Program-made: the position numbers and the translations under genes
In this document: one piece after another, positions 16,921 through 26,252 of the stretch
How the letters are laid out: each line of letters opens with the position of its first letter
Position numbering within the stretch: position 1 is the first letter of the stretch
Notes under the pieces: generated by a model
Database searches by the model: none
Told to the model about the DNA's origin: nothing
What the model saw: only the letters and a program-made list of their open reading frames with translations
NCBI GenBank assembly: GCA_027623315.1
Contig: JAQBYD010000038.1
Coordinates: forward strand, 1-38,253
Reading direction: 5' to 3'
Length of the DNA stretch: 38,253 nt
Origin: Verrucomicrobiota bacterium
GTDB lineage: Bacteria > Verrucomicrobiota > Kiritimatiellia > CAJWTS01

Positions 16921-17740
16921 GTGTGGACTTGCGCTCTTCTAAGGGATAACGGCGCAGTCGTGTCGCCTGGCAGAAAAGATGAAATAGGAATGCGGGATTA
17001 CAGCGCAGGTAGCGCCGGCCAAGGCGGCGGGGTTCACGGCTCATTCTATACAGCCACTCCAGGCCGCAGCACTGCATCCAACGAGGTGCCTGCTTGACCA
17101 ACCCCGTGTGGAAATCGAACGCAGCACCCACGCCGATCATCAACTTGGCCTTGGCCTCGTCACGAAATGCATGCATCTGGAGCTCTTGCTTGGGCGTGCT
17201 CATCCCCACCCACAAGAGGTCAGGTTGGACGTCGTTAATCATGGCCAGGCCTTCGTCATCCTGCACTCGGCATATTTCGCCAAAGGGCGGCGTCCATGTG
17301 CCGATGATGCGGACCCCGGGAAATCGCTCCTCCATCCGTTGTTGCAACGTTTCGGCCACGCCTTCTTTGCCGCCGTAGAAAAAGTGGGTATAGCGACGTT
17401 CGACGGATCGTCGCATCAACTCCAGCATCAAGTCCGGTCCATACACCCGGCCCATGTCCCGGCACCCCAGCAATCGCCCAATCCAAGTGAGTGGCATGCC
17501 GTCCGGCAATGCGGCATCGGCCGCATTGTGAGCCCGCCGTACTTCCGAGTCCCAGTACCCCTCCATGACGCCATGCACACCGGCCATCCAGACGTAGCGC
17601 CCTGTTTGGGGCGACCGCAACCACTCCTCAATCAGCGACACGGCAGAATCGATATTGAGAGCAGACACGCGAGCGCCCAAAACGTTGATTTCCTTCATGG
17701 TGTAGCCAAGCTGGGGTATCCGCCCATCATGACTCATCAT
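16910..17740 (-). CDS. WecG/TagA/CpsF family glycosyltransferase
   Basis: This 276-residue protein belongs to the family that adds N-acetylmannosaminuronic acid, ManNAc or glucose to lipid-linked intermediates (GT26). Visible landmarks are NVLGARVSALNIDSAV, ALPDGMPLTWIGRLLG, HFFYGGKEGVAETL, PDLLWVGMSTPKQELQMH and GVGAAFDFHTGLVKQAPRWM. The last is the conserved catalytic/binding segment; the C-terminus (GLEWLYRMSREPRRLGRRY) is the usual membrane-associated end. The ATG at 17740 overlaps the upstream GT4 stop (ATGA). A second ATG at 17698, right before the conserved strand, is an alternative. Confidence 0.93.
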   Translation of the reverse strand: MMSHDGRIPQLGYTMKEINVLGARVSALNIDSAVSLIEEWLRSPQTGRYVWMAGVHGVMEGYWDSEVRRAHNAADAALPDGMPLTWIGRLLGCRDMGRVYGPDLMLELMRRSVERRYTHFFYGGKEGVAETLQQRMEERFPGVRIIGTWTPPFGEICRVQDDEGLAMINDVQPDLLWVGMSTPKQELQMHAFRDEAKAKLMIGVGAAFDFHTGLVKQAPRWMQCCGLEWLYRMSREPRRLGRRYLRCNPAFLFHLFCQATRLRRYPLEERKSTHEA

Positions 17741-18933
17741 TCCGCAGACCGTGTTGCGACATTGCGATTCAATACGGAGCTGTAGATGCCCATGTAACGG
17801 TCGTAAGCCGCCTGCTGTGTATACCGCGCCTCGTAACGCTGTCGAGCAGCGCGCCCCATATGATCCAGCCGATCCGGGCTCGCGATCAAAGTGCGCACGG
17901 CTGAGACCAGGGAGTCCTTGCTCGCGTGGTCGAATAGAAGACCCGTAACATCATGCTCAACCAGGTCCGACATCGCACCGATTCTGGATGCAACCACCGG
18001 GGTACCCATAGCGAAGGCCTCCATCATCGTGCGACCGAATGTTTCGTACCATTGTGAGGGCATGACCAGGATGCAAGCGTTTCCGATCTCCTTCAATACC
18101 TCGGCATGCGCGCAATAGCCAAGGAAACGGACTCGCGTCAACCCACGAGACTTAACCATGGCTTCCAGTTCTGAGCGACACGGCCCCTCACCCACTATCG
18201 TTAGTGGAATATCCGTCAAGGCGCACCACGCCTCGAGCAACATTTCCACGCCCTTCTCCGGACTCAGACGTCCCACAAAGACGGCACCCGATCGCGGCGC
18301 GTCGGTTTGGGCAGGATCCACGCTCAGGTAGTTTGGATTCACAACGATCTTCCTATCCGGAATCCCGCAGCTCACGAAGAGCGCTCTCGCCGACTCGGAG
18401 AGCGCAATAAACAGATCTACCTTGCGCTTCCAGGTCTGCATACGATCATGGAGACCGATCATCGAGGAGACCGCCACGCTCTGCAGGGCCGAATCCCGGT
18501 AGCATCGATGCCAGGTCGCCCATGCGGCACTTGTGCGTGCGCACTTTTCACAGATCTTGCCATCCCGGTAAAACAGACCGTTCGCGCACATCATGCGGAA
18601 ATTGTGCAGCGTGTGGATGACGGGAACGTCAAAACGGCGACAGACATGGAAGATCGCAGGTGAGATCAGCGGGAAGAAGTTATGCACATGCACAAGGTCC
18701 GGGCGATTCGAGGAGAAAATGTCGCTCAACTCTCGCACGGTTCGCCGGGACCACAGCGCATCCATGCCTGCGCCGAACTTCCCGACACCCGGCGTCCGTC
18801 CGATCTCGCGATTATCGCGCGAATAGACGCGGACGTCATGTCCATGCATTCGCAGAAGCCCGATGTCGTCGTCGGCACAGACATCTTCCCCGCCGCGCTG
18901 AGCGTAGTAATTGTGCGCAAGTAGTATCTTCAA
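17737..18933 (-). CDS. Glycosyltransferase family 4
   Basis: This is a 398-residue GT-B enzyme. The N-terminal domain begins KILLAHNYYAQRGGEDV, with VHVHNFFPLISP and VIHTLHNFRMMC. The C-terminal domain has AVFVGRLSPEKGVEMLLEAW, the EX7E-type segment ETFGRTMMEAFAMGTPVVAS and GLLFDHASKDSLVSAV. It would add a sugar from a nucleotide donor to the lipid-linked repeat unit at the cytoplasmic face; donor and acceptor cannot be read. A cluster CAN...CEKC near residues 115-130 is common in this subgroup. The start is TTG with a GGAG site eight bases ahead. It overlaps the WecG gene by four bases. Confidence 0.92.
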   Translation of the reverse strand: MKILLAHNYYAQRGGEDVCADDDIGLLRMHGHDVRVYSRDNREIGRTPGVGKFGAGMDALWSRRTVRELSDIFSSNRPDLVHVHNFFPLISPAIFHVCRRFDVPVIHTLHNFRMMCANGLFYRDGKICEKCARTSAAWATWHRCYRDSALQSVAVSSMIGLHDRMQTWKRKVDLFIALSESARALFVSCGIPDRKIVVNPNYLSVDPAQTDAPRSGAVFVGRLSPEKGVEMLLEAWCALTDIPLTIVGEGPCRSELEAMVKSRGLTRVRFLGYCAHAEVLKEIGNACILVMPSQWYETFGRTMMEAFAMGTPVVASRIGAMSDLVEHDVTGLLFDHASKDSLVSAVRTLIASPDRLDHMGRAARQRYEARYTQQAAYDRYMGIYSSVLNRNVATRSAE

Positions 18934-18997
18934 TCAGGCGTCTCCGCTGAAAACCCAAGGCGCCACCTCATGATCCAGCGCCCTATTGAGGGCATTT

Positions 18998-20518
18998 TCA
19001 ATCTGGGGGTGCCGAGGCAGGTTCCAAGGCCGGTGCCTTGGGCCCACTGGTGGCCCGAACCAAAGCCTCGAGCGTCGCTACGGTCACGATGAGCTCAATG
19101 AGTCGCAATTTGATATCCCCGTGAATCACATAAAAGCGGAAGAGGCTAACGAGATAGCCCGCCAGGAGAACCCGATGCGCACGGGCAAGAAATTCGCCGT
19201 CCCGGGTCCGAAGCGTCAGTCGCACATGGCGAATCGCCGCGAAGACCAGGAACATGGTTCCGATGATTAAACCAAAGATGCCGAGATCGACCCACAGCGT
19301 CATCGGACCGTTGTGATAATTGTGGGTGATGATCGCATACTCAACACTCTGGGACCCGGTCGTCCAGGCCGATCCGAACGATGGAGCGTCGAAGGTGACG
19401 CCCCTCCCTATCAACCAGTACTGGTCCAACATATTCAGAACACGCTCCCACAGTTCGAGCCTCCAGGTCACCGTGACGTCCGCGGACCAGCGTGCTTCAG
19501 GCGCAACGGAGACAAACGGAATCCATGACACCGCCCGTTGAAACGGCAGGGGAAGAAACTTCGTGCAGACGGACAGCAGGAGTATCATGATGCCAAAGAA
19601 TCCAGCGGCGAGCGTCAGCGCCTTGGGAGCACTTCGTGGCGACGACAACAACATGAGTGTCGGAACGAACAAGACGAGATAGAGGACGGCGCCACGATGC
19701 CCGGAGATACCCGCCGCAATGAGGGCGACGAGGGCGGCGGTGCCAACGACGAACACGCCACGCCCGCGCAGCGGGTAAAACGCAAGCGCAAGTGCAAACA
19801 GGGGAATCACTTCCTTGGCGGACTGGAACCTCAAGAGACCACCGCCGGCGTACAAGACCTGCATGCTTCCGCGCAGCGATGACCCCTCCGGACGAACGAA
19901 ATAGAATTGATGATAAATAGCCCCCCTGGACAACAGGTAGAGCCCTTCAGAGACAGCCGGTAAGAGTCCGCCGGCCCAGTACAGAGCCAACATTATCCGG
20001 CACTGCCGCTCGTCCAGTCGAATCCAGTTGCTGACTAGAAAGAAGCCGGCCGTGATGTAAATATGGAGATAGACCGCCCCACCCCACTGCTCGTTCCCCA
20101 GGCTCTTCATCCCGAATCCCCGCACGAACATCGTCGCGACCACCACCACGCAAAACCAGATGAGAAGCCCGCTCAGGATCCGATTCTCGTTCTTCACGCT
20201 CTGATCCAGGCAACGCTGAGCCACCATGACGGGCACGATTCCAAGGGCCAACGTATGAAAAAGGGACAGCGGGGTTGGGAACCCAGGAATGTACAACCAG
20301 GTATGAAAAACACCGATCGAAATGAGAAACCACCAGCGGGTCCGATTGACCAGAAAGATCGCCACCGGTAGAGCCGTTAGTCCGAAGAGCACGTAACGGT
20401 TCCCGCTCGTGAACCCGTAGATGCTCAGAACCAGTACCCCAAGCACAATTCCAGCCGCGATCAGCCGAAGCCTGACGACCTCGGGAAGCGGTCCACTATG
20501 GAATCTAGACTCGGGCAT
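18998..20518 (-). CDS. O-antigen ligase/polymerase-like membrane protein
   Basis: This is a 506-residue protein with about eleven hydrophobic helices. The large periplasmic loop and the segment HNYHNGPMTLWVDLGIFGLIIG match the Wzy_C/O-antigen-ligase pattern, where a His-rich loop near the end is typical. Such proteins polymerise repeat units or ligate glycans in the periplasm. The C-terminus (SGPKAPALEPASAPPD) is a Pro-rich tail. It is the first gene of the minus-strand operon running to 13604. It has a 64-base gap to the GT4. The start at 20518 has only a weak ribosome-binding site. Confidence 0.8.
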   Translation of the reverse strand: MPESRFHSGPLPEVVRLRLIAAGIVLGVLVLSIYGFTSGNRYVLFGLTALPVAIFLVNRTRWWFLISIGVFHTWLYIPGFPTPLSLFHTLALGIVPVMVAQRCLDQSVKNENRILSGLLIWFCVVVVATMFVRGFGMKSLGNEQWGGAVYLHIYITAGFFLVSNWIRLDERQCRIMLALYWAGGLLPAVSEGLYLLSRGAIYHQFYFVRPEGSSLRGSMQVLYAGGGLLRFQSAKEVIPLFALALAFYPLRGRGVFVVGTAALVALIAAGISGHRGAVLYLVLFVPTLMLLSSPRSAPKALTLAAGFFGIMILLLSVCTKFLPLPFQRAVSWIPFVSVAPEARWSADVTVTWRLELWERVLNMLDQYWLIGRGVTFDAPSFGSAWTTGSQSVEYAIITHNYHNGPMTLWVDLGIFGLIIGTMFLVFAAIRHVRLTLRTRDGEFLARAHRVLLAGYLVSLFRFYVIHGDIKLRLIELIVTVATLEALVRATSGPKAPALEPASAPPD

Positions 20519-20807
20519 AAGTTTCTAGGTTACGACACCCTGCTGCGACAGGCAATCACGGAGCGCGTTCCCCCCGGCCTCAGAAAGCCGTGCGCCGCCG
20601 GGCTCTATCGCGTCGCTGGCCCCGACCTGGCGGTGCTCTGGCAGGTGGTTCAGTTCACCGCGCCGCGTACAGATTCCAACAGACTTGCTCCGCGATGCCG
20701 CCCAGTGTAGGGAATAGGGTGTACCACCCGCGACATACCCGCTGAAGAAATTCCGGAGGAGACGAAGGCGAGATCCCGATGGTCTCCCCACGTGGCGCTA
20801 ACTTGAG
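20519..20807. other. Divergent intergenic region (no gene seen)
   Basis: These 289 bases separate the minus-strand O-antigen ligase operon from the plus-strand GT4 gene. Open frames here are short, lack recognisable protein features and look like noise. Promoters for both directions must lie here, but I found no convincing -35/-10 pair. Confidence 0.5.
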
Positions 20808-21899
20808 ATGAGAGTATTATACGATTACGCGGCGTTCGTTATGCAGTCTTGTGGCGGGGTGTCGCGAGTGCTGTATGACCTGTTTCGCCACGTCTCCGAG
20901 CGACCTGACACCGACTGCAAGTTGTTCGCCGGATTTCACCGGAATCAGTATCTATGCGATGCTCCTGCATCCGTTAAGCAGCATATCGTGGGTTGGCATC
21001 TTCCTGAGGAGATAGTCAAGCAGCGCATCTTCATGCCGATCAATCGATATCTGTTTCGTTGCTACGCGCGCCGCTTTCAACCAGACATCTGCCACCACAC
21101 CTACCTGCAGACTCCGAGGGTCCCTGTTGGATGCAAGGAGGTTGTCAGCATTCAGGACATGATCCACGAACGATTTCCTGCCATGTTTTCGCCGTCAGAC
21201 CCCCAACGCGCATGGAAGAAGAATGCTGTCAATCGAGCAGACGGGGTGATCTGTCCATCGGCCACGACCAGGTCGGATCTGGAGCGTTTTATCGACCTTC
21301 AGGGAAAGCCGGTCGAGGTGATTCACTACGGCAACAGCATGCAAGGAGTGTTGCCCGCTTCGATCGATTTCCCCTACCCCTATCTACTCTATGTCGGAAG
21401 TCGAGGAGTCCAATACAAGAATTTCGAATTGGTATTGCAAGCACTCACTCGATGCAAGGATCAGACAGATATGCATCTAGCGTGTTTCGGTGGCAACGAG
21501 TTTTCCATCGCTGAGCTTCGGCTTATTGAGGATCGCGGGCTGACGGGGAGAGTGCATCGGTTCGGCGGGTCGGACGCCCAGCTTGCTGCGTTCTATACTG
21601 GAGCAAGGGCACTGATCTACCCCTCGCTTTACGAAGGATTCGGACTGCCCCCTATCGAGGCCATGGGATTCGGATGTCCCGTACTGTCGAGTTCGGCTCC
21701 ACCCATGCCTGAAATCATCGGCGGTGCCGCATGGTATTTTGATCCGACTAGTGTCGAGGCTGCGGCAGCCCAACTCGTCCGCTTGCATGACGAAGCAGAG
21801 CGCGCCTCCCTCATATACGAAGGAAGAATACGGGCAGCCGAATTTAGCTGGACACAGACGGCCGATGTCACCGTCGCGTTCTATCGCTCGCTAGGGTAG
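20808..21899 (+). CDS. Glycosyltransferase family 4 (mannosyltransferase-like)
   Basis: This 363-residue GT-B enzyme opens VLYDYAAFVMQSCGGVSRVLYDL, where the Gly pair binds the donor phosphate. The N-domain has ICHHTYLQTPRV and VVSIQDMIHERFP, and the linker VICPSATTRSDLERF. The C-domain carries LLYVGSRGVQYKNFELVLQA and the GT4 signature LIYPSLYEGFGLPPIEAMGFG, with EGFG and E as nucleotide-sugar contacts, then PVLSSSAPPMPEIIG. It is a lone plus-strand gene and faces the methyltransferase operon; a hairpin follows. The AT content looks slightly higher than in its neighbours, which may hint at separate acquisition. Confidence 0.92.
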   Translation: MRVLYDYAAFVMQSCGGVSRVLYDLFRHVSERPDTDCKLFAGFHRNQYLCDAPASVKQHIVGWHLPEEIVKQRIFMPINRYLFRCYARRFQPDICHHTYLQTPRVPVGCKEVVSIQDMIHERFPAMFSPSDPQRAWKKNAVNRADGVICPSATTRSDLERFIDLQGKPVEVIHYGNSMQGVLPASIDFPYPYLLYVGSRGVQYKNFELVLQALTRCKDQTDMHLACFGGNEFSIAELRLIEDRGLTGRVHRFGGSDAQLAAFYTGARALIYPSLYEGFGLPPIEAMGFGCPVLSSSAPPMPEIIGGAAWYFDPTSVEAAAAQLVRLHDEAERASLIYEGRIRAAEFSWTQTADVTVAFYRSLG

Positions 21900-21971
21900 A
21901 TCCGGCTCTGTTCCCGCCACGGATCTCAATATCGGAGCTTGCACCGGCGCGTTCCGAGTCGCGGCCCGAAC

Positions 21972-21995
21972 CGAAGCCCCCAACCGGGGGCTTCG
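21972..21995. terminator. Perfect hairpin between convergent genes
   Basis: A ten-pair perfect stem CGAAGCCCCC/GGGGGCTTCG with the loop AACC lies in the 131-base gap between the plus-strand GT4 and the minus-strand methyltransferase. It is symmetric and could end transcription from both sides. Neither side has a T-tract, so it may act as an RNA-stabilising or Rho-assisted structure instead. Confidence 0.5.
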
Positions 21996-22030
21996 CCCCG
22001 GACTCCTGAAATGATCTCCCCGCATCGGCT

Positions 22031-22825
22031 TCACGGCTCCCTGTTGGCGTCGAGAAGCATGGCGTTGTCCGTCACGGTTCTCGACGACAGTTTCGCGCGC
22101 GCTGCCCGGGCCACGAACCTCCACAGCAGTGGGACCTGCAATATCCGCAGGCTCTCTTGCAGCCGGTTTCCCGCTCCAAGAATATGAAACCGGCGCCATG
22201 AGAAGTAATTCACGCTCAGTCGGGCAGCAAGTCGCCGCATACTTTCCGTCGAGAAGAATACCACGTGCTGCCCGGTCTCGAAGCTGTAGTACCGCCAATC
22301 GCGCGGCGGAGCGCCCGGCCCGTCGAAGGTCTCCGTGGTGAGCAGGAGCGTTGGCGTGGGCTGCTGCGACAGGTAACGGCCAAGAAATTCCAGCGGGGAG
22401 ATTACGTGCTCCAGCACCTCAAAGATGCTGACCGCGGAGTAAACGCGTCCCGGATTGTGCTCAAATCCTCGCGCGAAGAGATTCTCGCAGTACGGATCCT
22501 CCCAATAGTAGTCAAATCCAGCGTCGCGCATAAGCCTTGTCGTAACGCCGTAGCCTCCCGATGCATCGAGATACGGGCCCCGCCCGCCGTCCATGAGGTA
22601 CAACAATGCGCAAAGCCGCTCCGACAGCTCAATATTTCGGGACAACAACCCGGTGTCAGCATCGGCGATCGCGGAAGCATGGGCCTCTTCCAGCCAGTGC
22701 GGGTCCTCGGTCCGCACCAGGCCGCACACGGTACACTGATAGTAGGCCGCGTCGTACTTGCGCAGGACCTGGGCCCGGAACGACTCACGGCACGCTTCGT
22801 CACATACGGGGCATCTCACCGTCAT
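22031..22825 (-). CDS. Class I SAM methyltransferase with N-terminal zinc ribbon
   Basis: This 264-residue protein starts at MTVRCPVCDEAC with an AGGAGGT site nine bases ahead; a longer frame to 22912 is overlapped by the flippase gene. The N-terminal CPVC (5-8) and CTVC (about 31-34) form a zinc-ribbon-like module, seen in many sugar methyltransferases of polysaccharide loci. The SAM-binding region is PYLDASGGYGVTTRLM, and SAVSIFEVLEHVISPLEF follows. The substrate is unknown, probably a sugar. It lies 16 bases behind the flippase gene and ends the operon that starts at 28288. Confidence 0.85.
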   Translation of the reverse strand: MTVRCPVCDEACRESFRAQVLRKYDAAYYQCTVCGLVRTEDPHWLEEAHASAIADADTGLLSRNIELSERLCALLYLMDGGRGPYLDASGGYGVTTRLMRDAGFDYYWEDPYCENLFARGFEHNPGRVYSAVSIFEVLEHVISPLEFLGRYLSQQPTPTLLLTTETFDGPGAPPRDWRYYSFETGQHVVFFSTESMRRLAARLSVNYFSWRRFHILGAGNRLQESLRILQVPLLWRFVARAARAKLSSRTVTDNAMLLDANREP

Positions 22826-22841
22826 CGGGTAGGACCTCCTG

Positions 22842-24431
22842 TCACGGGGACTCCAGCTCCGGAGCATGCTCCGGTCCCGTGTGCTCGCGCGCGGACGCCA
22901 CCGGCAACACATGCACGCGCTGCAGAAGCAACACGATACTTACGGCCAGCGCCCACGCCCCCACAGCGGTGACCGCCATGCCCAAGAATAAGGGCAGGCC
23001 CCGCACGTATCCTGCTGACCCGAATCGCGCGATGAGCGCCGTTATCCCCATCGGCACCACGATCGGCAGGTAATACCCGATATTATTCTTTAGCGACGCG
23101 TGACCAAAGATCCGGCACTCGATGTACATGCGCGTAAGAAACACCACGGGAACCACGATCAGGGTCGCGCCGGCCGCTCCGTTGATTCCGTAGCGTGGCG
23201 TCAACGTGTAGATCGCCAGCAATACCGTGATCGTGGACAAGGTGACGATCATAGCATGCAGGCGGGCCAGACCTACCCCTAGCAAGTAGTGATGATTCAC
23301 GATCGTCATGGGCAGCAAGCCGTATCGCACACAGTAGATCATCAGGGCCACCCCCGCGAGATCCGCGAATTCCGGGTCAATCCAGAGCGCAAGAAAATCC
23401 GGACCGAACAGAAGAATCGGCATCAGGAGACCACTGATGACAATCACGACGGCCGTAGACGCCTTATCATAGACCCGCCGCAACCTCTCTTTATCGTCGC
23501 GCTCCACCAGTGCTCCCGTAAACGGGAAAAGAAACGCCGTCGCGTTAGCGATAAGGGCATGCACCTGGAGGGGAAGCCGTCGCGCGACACCCAGAAGCCC
23601 GACATCCGTCGCGCCGAGCACGGAAGAGACAATAAATAGCTCAAGATGTTCACCCGCATTCGAAATGATCGCACGGACTCCGCTGAAAAAGCCGAATTGC
23701 CAGACCTCCTTGATGATGGCGAAATCAAGATGTGGACGCAACGATAGCCCCGGCACAAGTTTCATTCGCAGAATGCACCACATTGCACAGCCGCCCAGTG
23801 CAGTGCATGCGACGACGACACCGACCATCGCGTGCAAGCTGTATCCGCGTGTAACCAGGGCGATGTTCACGACCATCGTGACGGCGTTAACGATCATTCC
23901 AACTCGTGCAGCGAGATCGTGTCGCTCAAACCCCTGCAGTGCGGATTGATAAACACTGTAGAAGAACCGCGCGAACACTCCCGCGGCGACCAACTTCACC
24001 GCACCTATGCACATCTCACTGTGCTCAGGTAGCGGATGAATGACATGGTCAACGATCCACGCGCTTGCGAGAAACACGAGTGCAGCGGCCGCCCCGCCCA
24101 GGACCATGTAGATCCAACCCGTCGTTTGAATAACGCGCCGCAATGCCTCGCTATCTTCACGCCCCCGGTACTTCGCAACATACTTGGTCGTCGCGGTGGT
24201 AAGCCCCAGTCCGAAAAGCTGGCTGAACCCTAGTATGCTCTGCACCAGGATCCAGACGCCGAACAGGTCACGGCCCAGGTACGCGATGTAGATAGGCGTG
24301 GCCAGAAGCCACAGGAGAGGATGTAAGACGTGCTCGGCAGAACTGAAGCTTGCGTTCCGGACGCTGCGACGCAGATCAGAACTCCAGGATCGCCAGGAAC
24401 CGCGACGGGCCTGTTCGATCAGGTTCCCCAT
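22842..24431 (-). CDS. Wzx-like polysaccharide flippase (MOP superfamily)
   Basis: This 529-residue protein has about 12 to 14 hydrophobic helices, the size and pattern of the MVF/MATE (polysaccharide biosynthesis) family. It would move the undecaprenyl-linked repeat unit across the inner membrane. Useful landmarks are LWLLATPIYIAYLGRDLFGVW near the N-terminus, LGLTTATTKYVAKYRGRED, and GATDVGLLGVARRLPLQVHALI in the middle. The ATG at 24431 has a GAGGGG site. The C-terminal 35 residues are soluble and Glu/Pro-rich. It lies in the operon between the nucleotide-sugar dehydrogenase (149-base gap) and the methyltransferase. Confidence 0.9.
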   Translation of the reverse strand: MGNLIEQARRGSWRSWSSDLRRSVRNASFSSAEHVLHPLLWLLATPIYIAYLGRDLFGVWILVQSILGFSQLFGLGLTTATTKYVAKYRGREDSEALRRVIQTTGWIYMVLGGAAAALVFLASAWIVDHVIHPLPEHSEMCIGAVKLVAAGVFARFFYSVYQSALQGFERHDLAARVGMIVNAVTMVVNIALVTRGYSLHAMVGVVVACTALGGCAMWCILRMKLVPGLSLRPHLDFAIIKEVWQFGFFSGVRAIISNAGEHLELFIVSSVLGATDVGLLGVARRLPLQVHALIANATAFLFPFTGALVERDDKERLRRVYDKASTAVVIVISGLLMPILLFGPDFLALWIDPEFADLAGVALMIYCVRYGLLPMTIVNHHYLLGVGLARLHAMIVTLSTITVLLAIYTLTPRYGINGAAGATLIVVPVVFLTRMYIECRIFGHASLKNNIGYYLPIVVPMGITALIARFGSAGYVRGLPLFLGMAVTAVGAWALAVSIVLLLQRVHVLPVASAREHTGPEHAPELESP

Positions 24432-24580
24432 CCGGCCCCCTCGGCTGCTTCCGGCGAAGCGAGGCCGTAAAACAAGCTGGATGGATTCCGCTCTCGTTCA
24501 CCGGGGATCATGATCCGAGCCACCACTGGCTGCAACGAGGAGGCTACCAGACAGGGCGTCGAAGTCAACGGCCGGCGTCT

Positions 24581-26218
24581 CTAACCGCGACGCACGGATT
24601 CTTTGATTCGTTGAATGTGCCCCCGCCCCATTCCCTTGACCTCGCATCCGAGTTCGAAGTATTGGCGAATACGGTCGTCGTCGAGAACACAGAAGCAGTC
24701 GATGATTGCGCACGGCTTACCCACCGCCTTGACCACCTTGGCGGGCTCCAGGTCGAGGTACTCGGCGTGCCTCACCGCAAGGATGATTGCCTCGACCCCT
24801 TGCATGGCTTCCCACATATCGGGCTCAATACGGAGCTCCTTGAGCTTCTCCTGGCGATGGAAGAACCGCGCCCAGCTATGAGAGGAATCCGGATAGGAAT
24901 CCTGGGCTTCGAATTCCCACCAATGCTCCAGGTAGGGATCATGCACGGACATGTCGGCGCCCATCTCGGTAAGCTTACGTACGATCAGCTCCGAACCGCT
25001 GTAACGCGAATCTCCCACATCCTCCCGGTACGACGCGCCAAGCAGCAGGATATCCGCCGCCGCGATGGGACGCCCGATATTCCGCAATGCGTCACGCGCA
25101 AGCTGCCCGACGTGAAGAGCCCTCGTGTCGTTAATATCGATCGCCAGTGGCGTGATCTTAAAGATCTTATCGTCCCAGCCAAGGATGTGCTTGTACGACC
25201 ACACTCCGAGTCCACCGTCTTTGGGCAGGCAATAGCCCCCGATGCCGGGCCCGGGGAAGATCATGTTCGAATGCGTCGGACGCACCTTGATCGCCTCGAT
25301 CACCTTCTTCAAATCGACGCCGTTTCTCTCTGAGAAAAGCGACCACTCGTCCATGAAGGCCAGGATCGTTGCGCGATAGCTGTTCTCGATAATTTTGGCG
25401 GTCTCGGATTCGATTGGCTTATCCAGAACGGTGAGCGGAAACTCGTCGGTGTTCAGCACCTCGTTGAGAAATTTCACGACGCGCTCCCGCGCTTCGTCAT
25501 TCACCCCGCTACAGACGCGCCAGAAATCACGGATCGAAGCCACGTAATTGCGGCCCGGCATCACGCGTTCATAGCTGTGCGCGAGCAGGGGCTCGCCGTC
25601 GAGGCCACGAGATTCAAACTGCTTCTTCATGATCGGATACGCGACCTGTTCGGTCGTGCCGGGCGCGACGGTGGTCTCGATGAGCACCAGCGCATGGGGT
25701 TCGATATGTTGCGCGATGATGCCAAGCGAATCCTCCAGGGCGGCCATGTCAGCGGCTCCGTCATGGACGTTGCCCAGGGACTCCTTGAGATAATCGCATT
25801 GCACGTCGACGACGACGACATCCGCCAACTTGAGCACGTCGTAGGTGAAGGTCGCCATGAGGGTCTGCTTGTCCTTCACGCATCGCGAAATCATCAGGGC
25901 CACTTCAGGATCCTCAGCCTTGACGGGCGATTCGCCCCGATTGAGCAGTGGGATCTTCCAGTAGCTGCGCGCGCTGGGGCGCTGCATGCCGATCACGAAT
26001 TTGCCCGGTTGACCGTCCTCACGCGTCGAGTCCGCCACCACGGCAGCCATCACAGCCCCCACAAAACCGACCCCGACGACCACCACGATCTCCCGTCCCT
26101 GATCGCGCTGCGCGGAGACTAGCCCCTGCAGTCGGGCGAACTCCGCCCTATAGTCTTCGTCCGTCGGAAGCGCGAACGATTCCCCGGCTGGACTTACTGA
26201 TGATTTCGATTCTGACAT
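24581..26218 (-). CDS. UDP-glucose/GDP-mannose dehydrogenase family protein (divergent, extended)
   Basis: This enzyme family oxidises C6 of a nucleotide hexose twice with NAD+, giving a uronic acid donor. The protein has an N-terminal Rossmann motif VVVVGVGFVGAVMA (45-58), the ETTVAPGTTEQV strand, the middle-domain segment ENSYRATILAFMDEWS, and the catalytic Cys330 in GPGIGGYCLPKD. The C-terminal domain has LLLGASYREDVGDSRYSGS. At 545 residues it is about 100 longer than typical members, with a 40-residue N-terminal extension and inserts in the NAD domain. The exact sugar is not readable. ATG at 26218 has an AAGG site. It follows the phosphoesterase by 34 bases. Confidence 0.9.
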   Translation of the reverse strand: MSESKSSVSPAGESFALPTDEDYRAEFARLQGLVSAQRDQGREIVVVVGVGFVGAVMAAVVADSTREDGQPGKFVIGMQRPSARSYWKIPLLNRGESPVKAEDPEVALMISRCVKDKQTLMATFTYDVLKLADVVVVDVQCDYLKESLGNVHDGAADMAALEDSLGIIAQHIEPHALVLIETTVAPGTTEQVAYPIMKKQFESRGLDGEPLLAHSYERVMPGRNYVASIRDFWRVCSGVNDEARERVVKFLNEVLNTDEFPLTVLDKPIESETAKIIENSYRATILAFMDEWSLFSERNGVDLKKVIEAIKVRPTHSNMIFPGPGIGGYCLPKDGGLGVWSYKHILGWDDKIFKITPLAIDINDTRALHVGQLARDALRNIGRPIAAADILLLGASYREDVGDSRYSGSELIVRKLTEMGADMSVHDPYLEHWWEFEAQDSYPDSSHSWARFFHRQEKLKELRIEPDMWEAMQGVEAIILAVRHAEYLDLEPAKVVKAVGKPCAIIDCFCVLDDDRIRQYFELGCEVKGMGRGHIQRIKESVRRG

Positions 26219-26252
26219 GGTACGCCTTGTGTGGTTGGACTAAAGCCTGACA

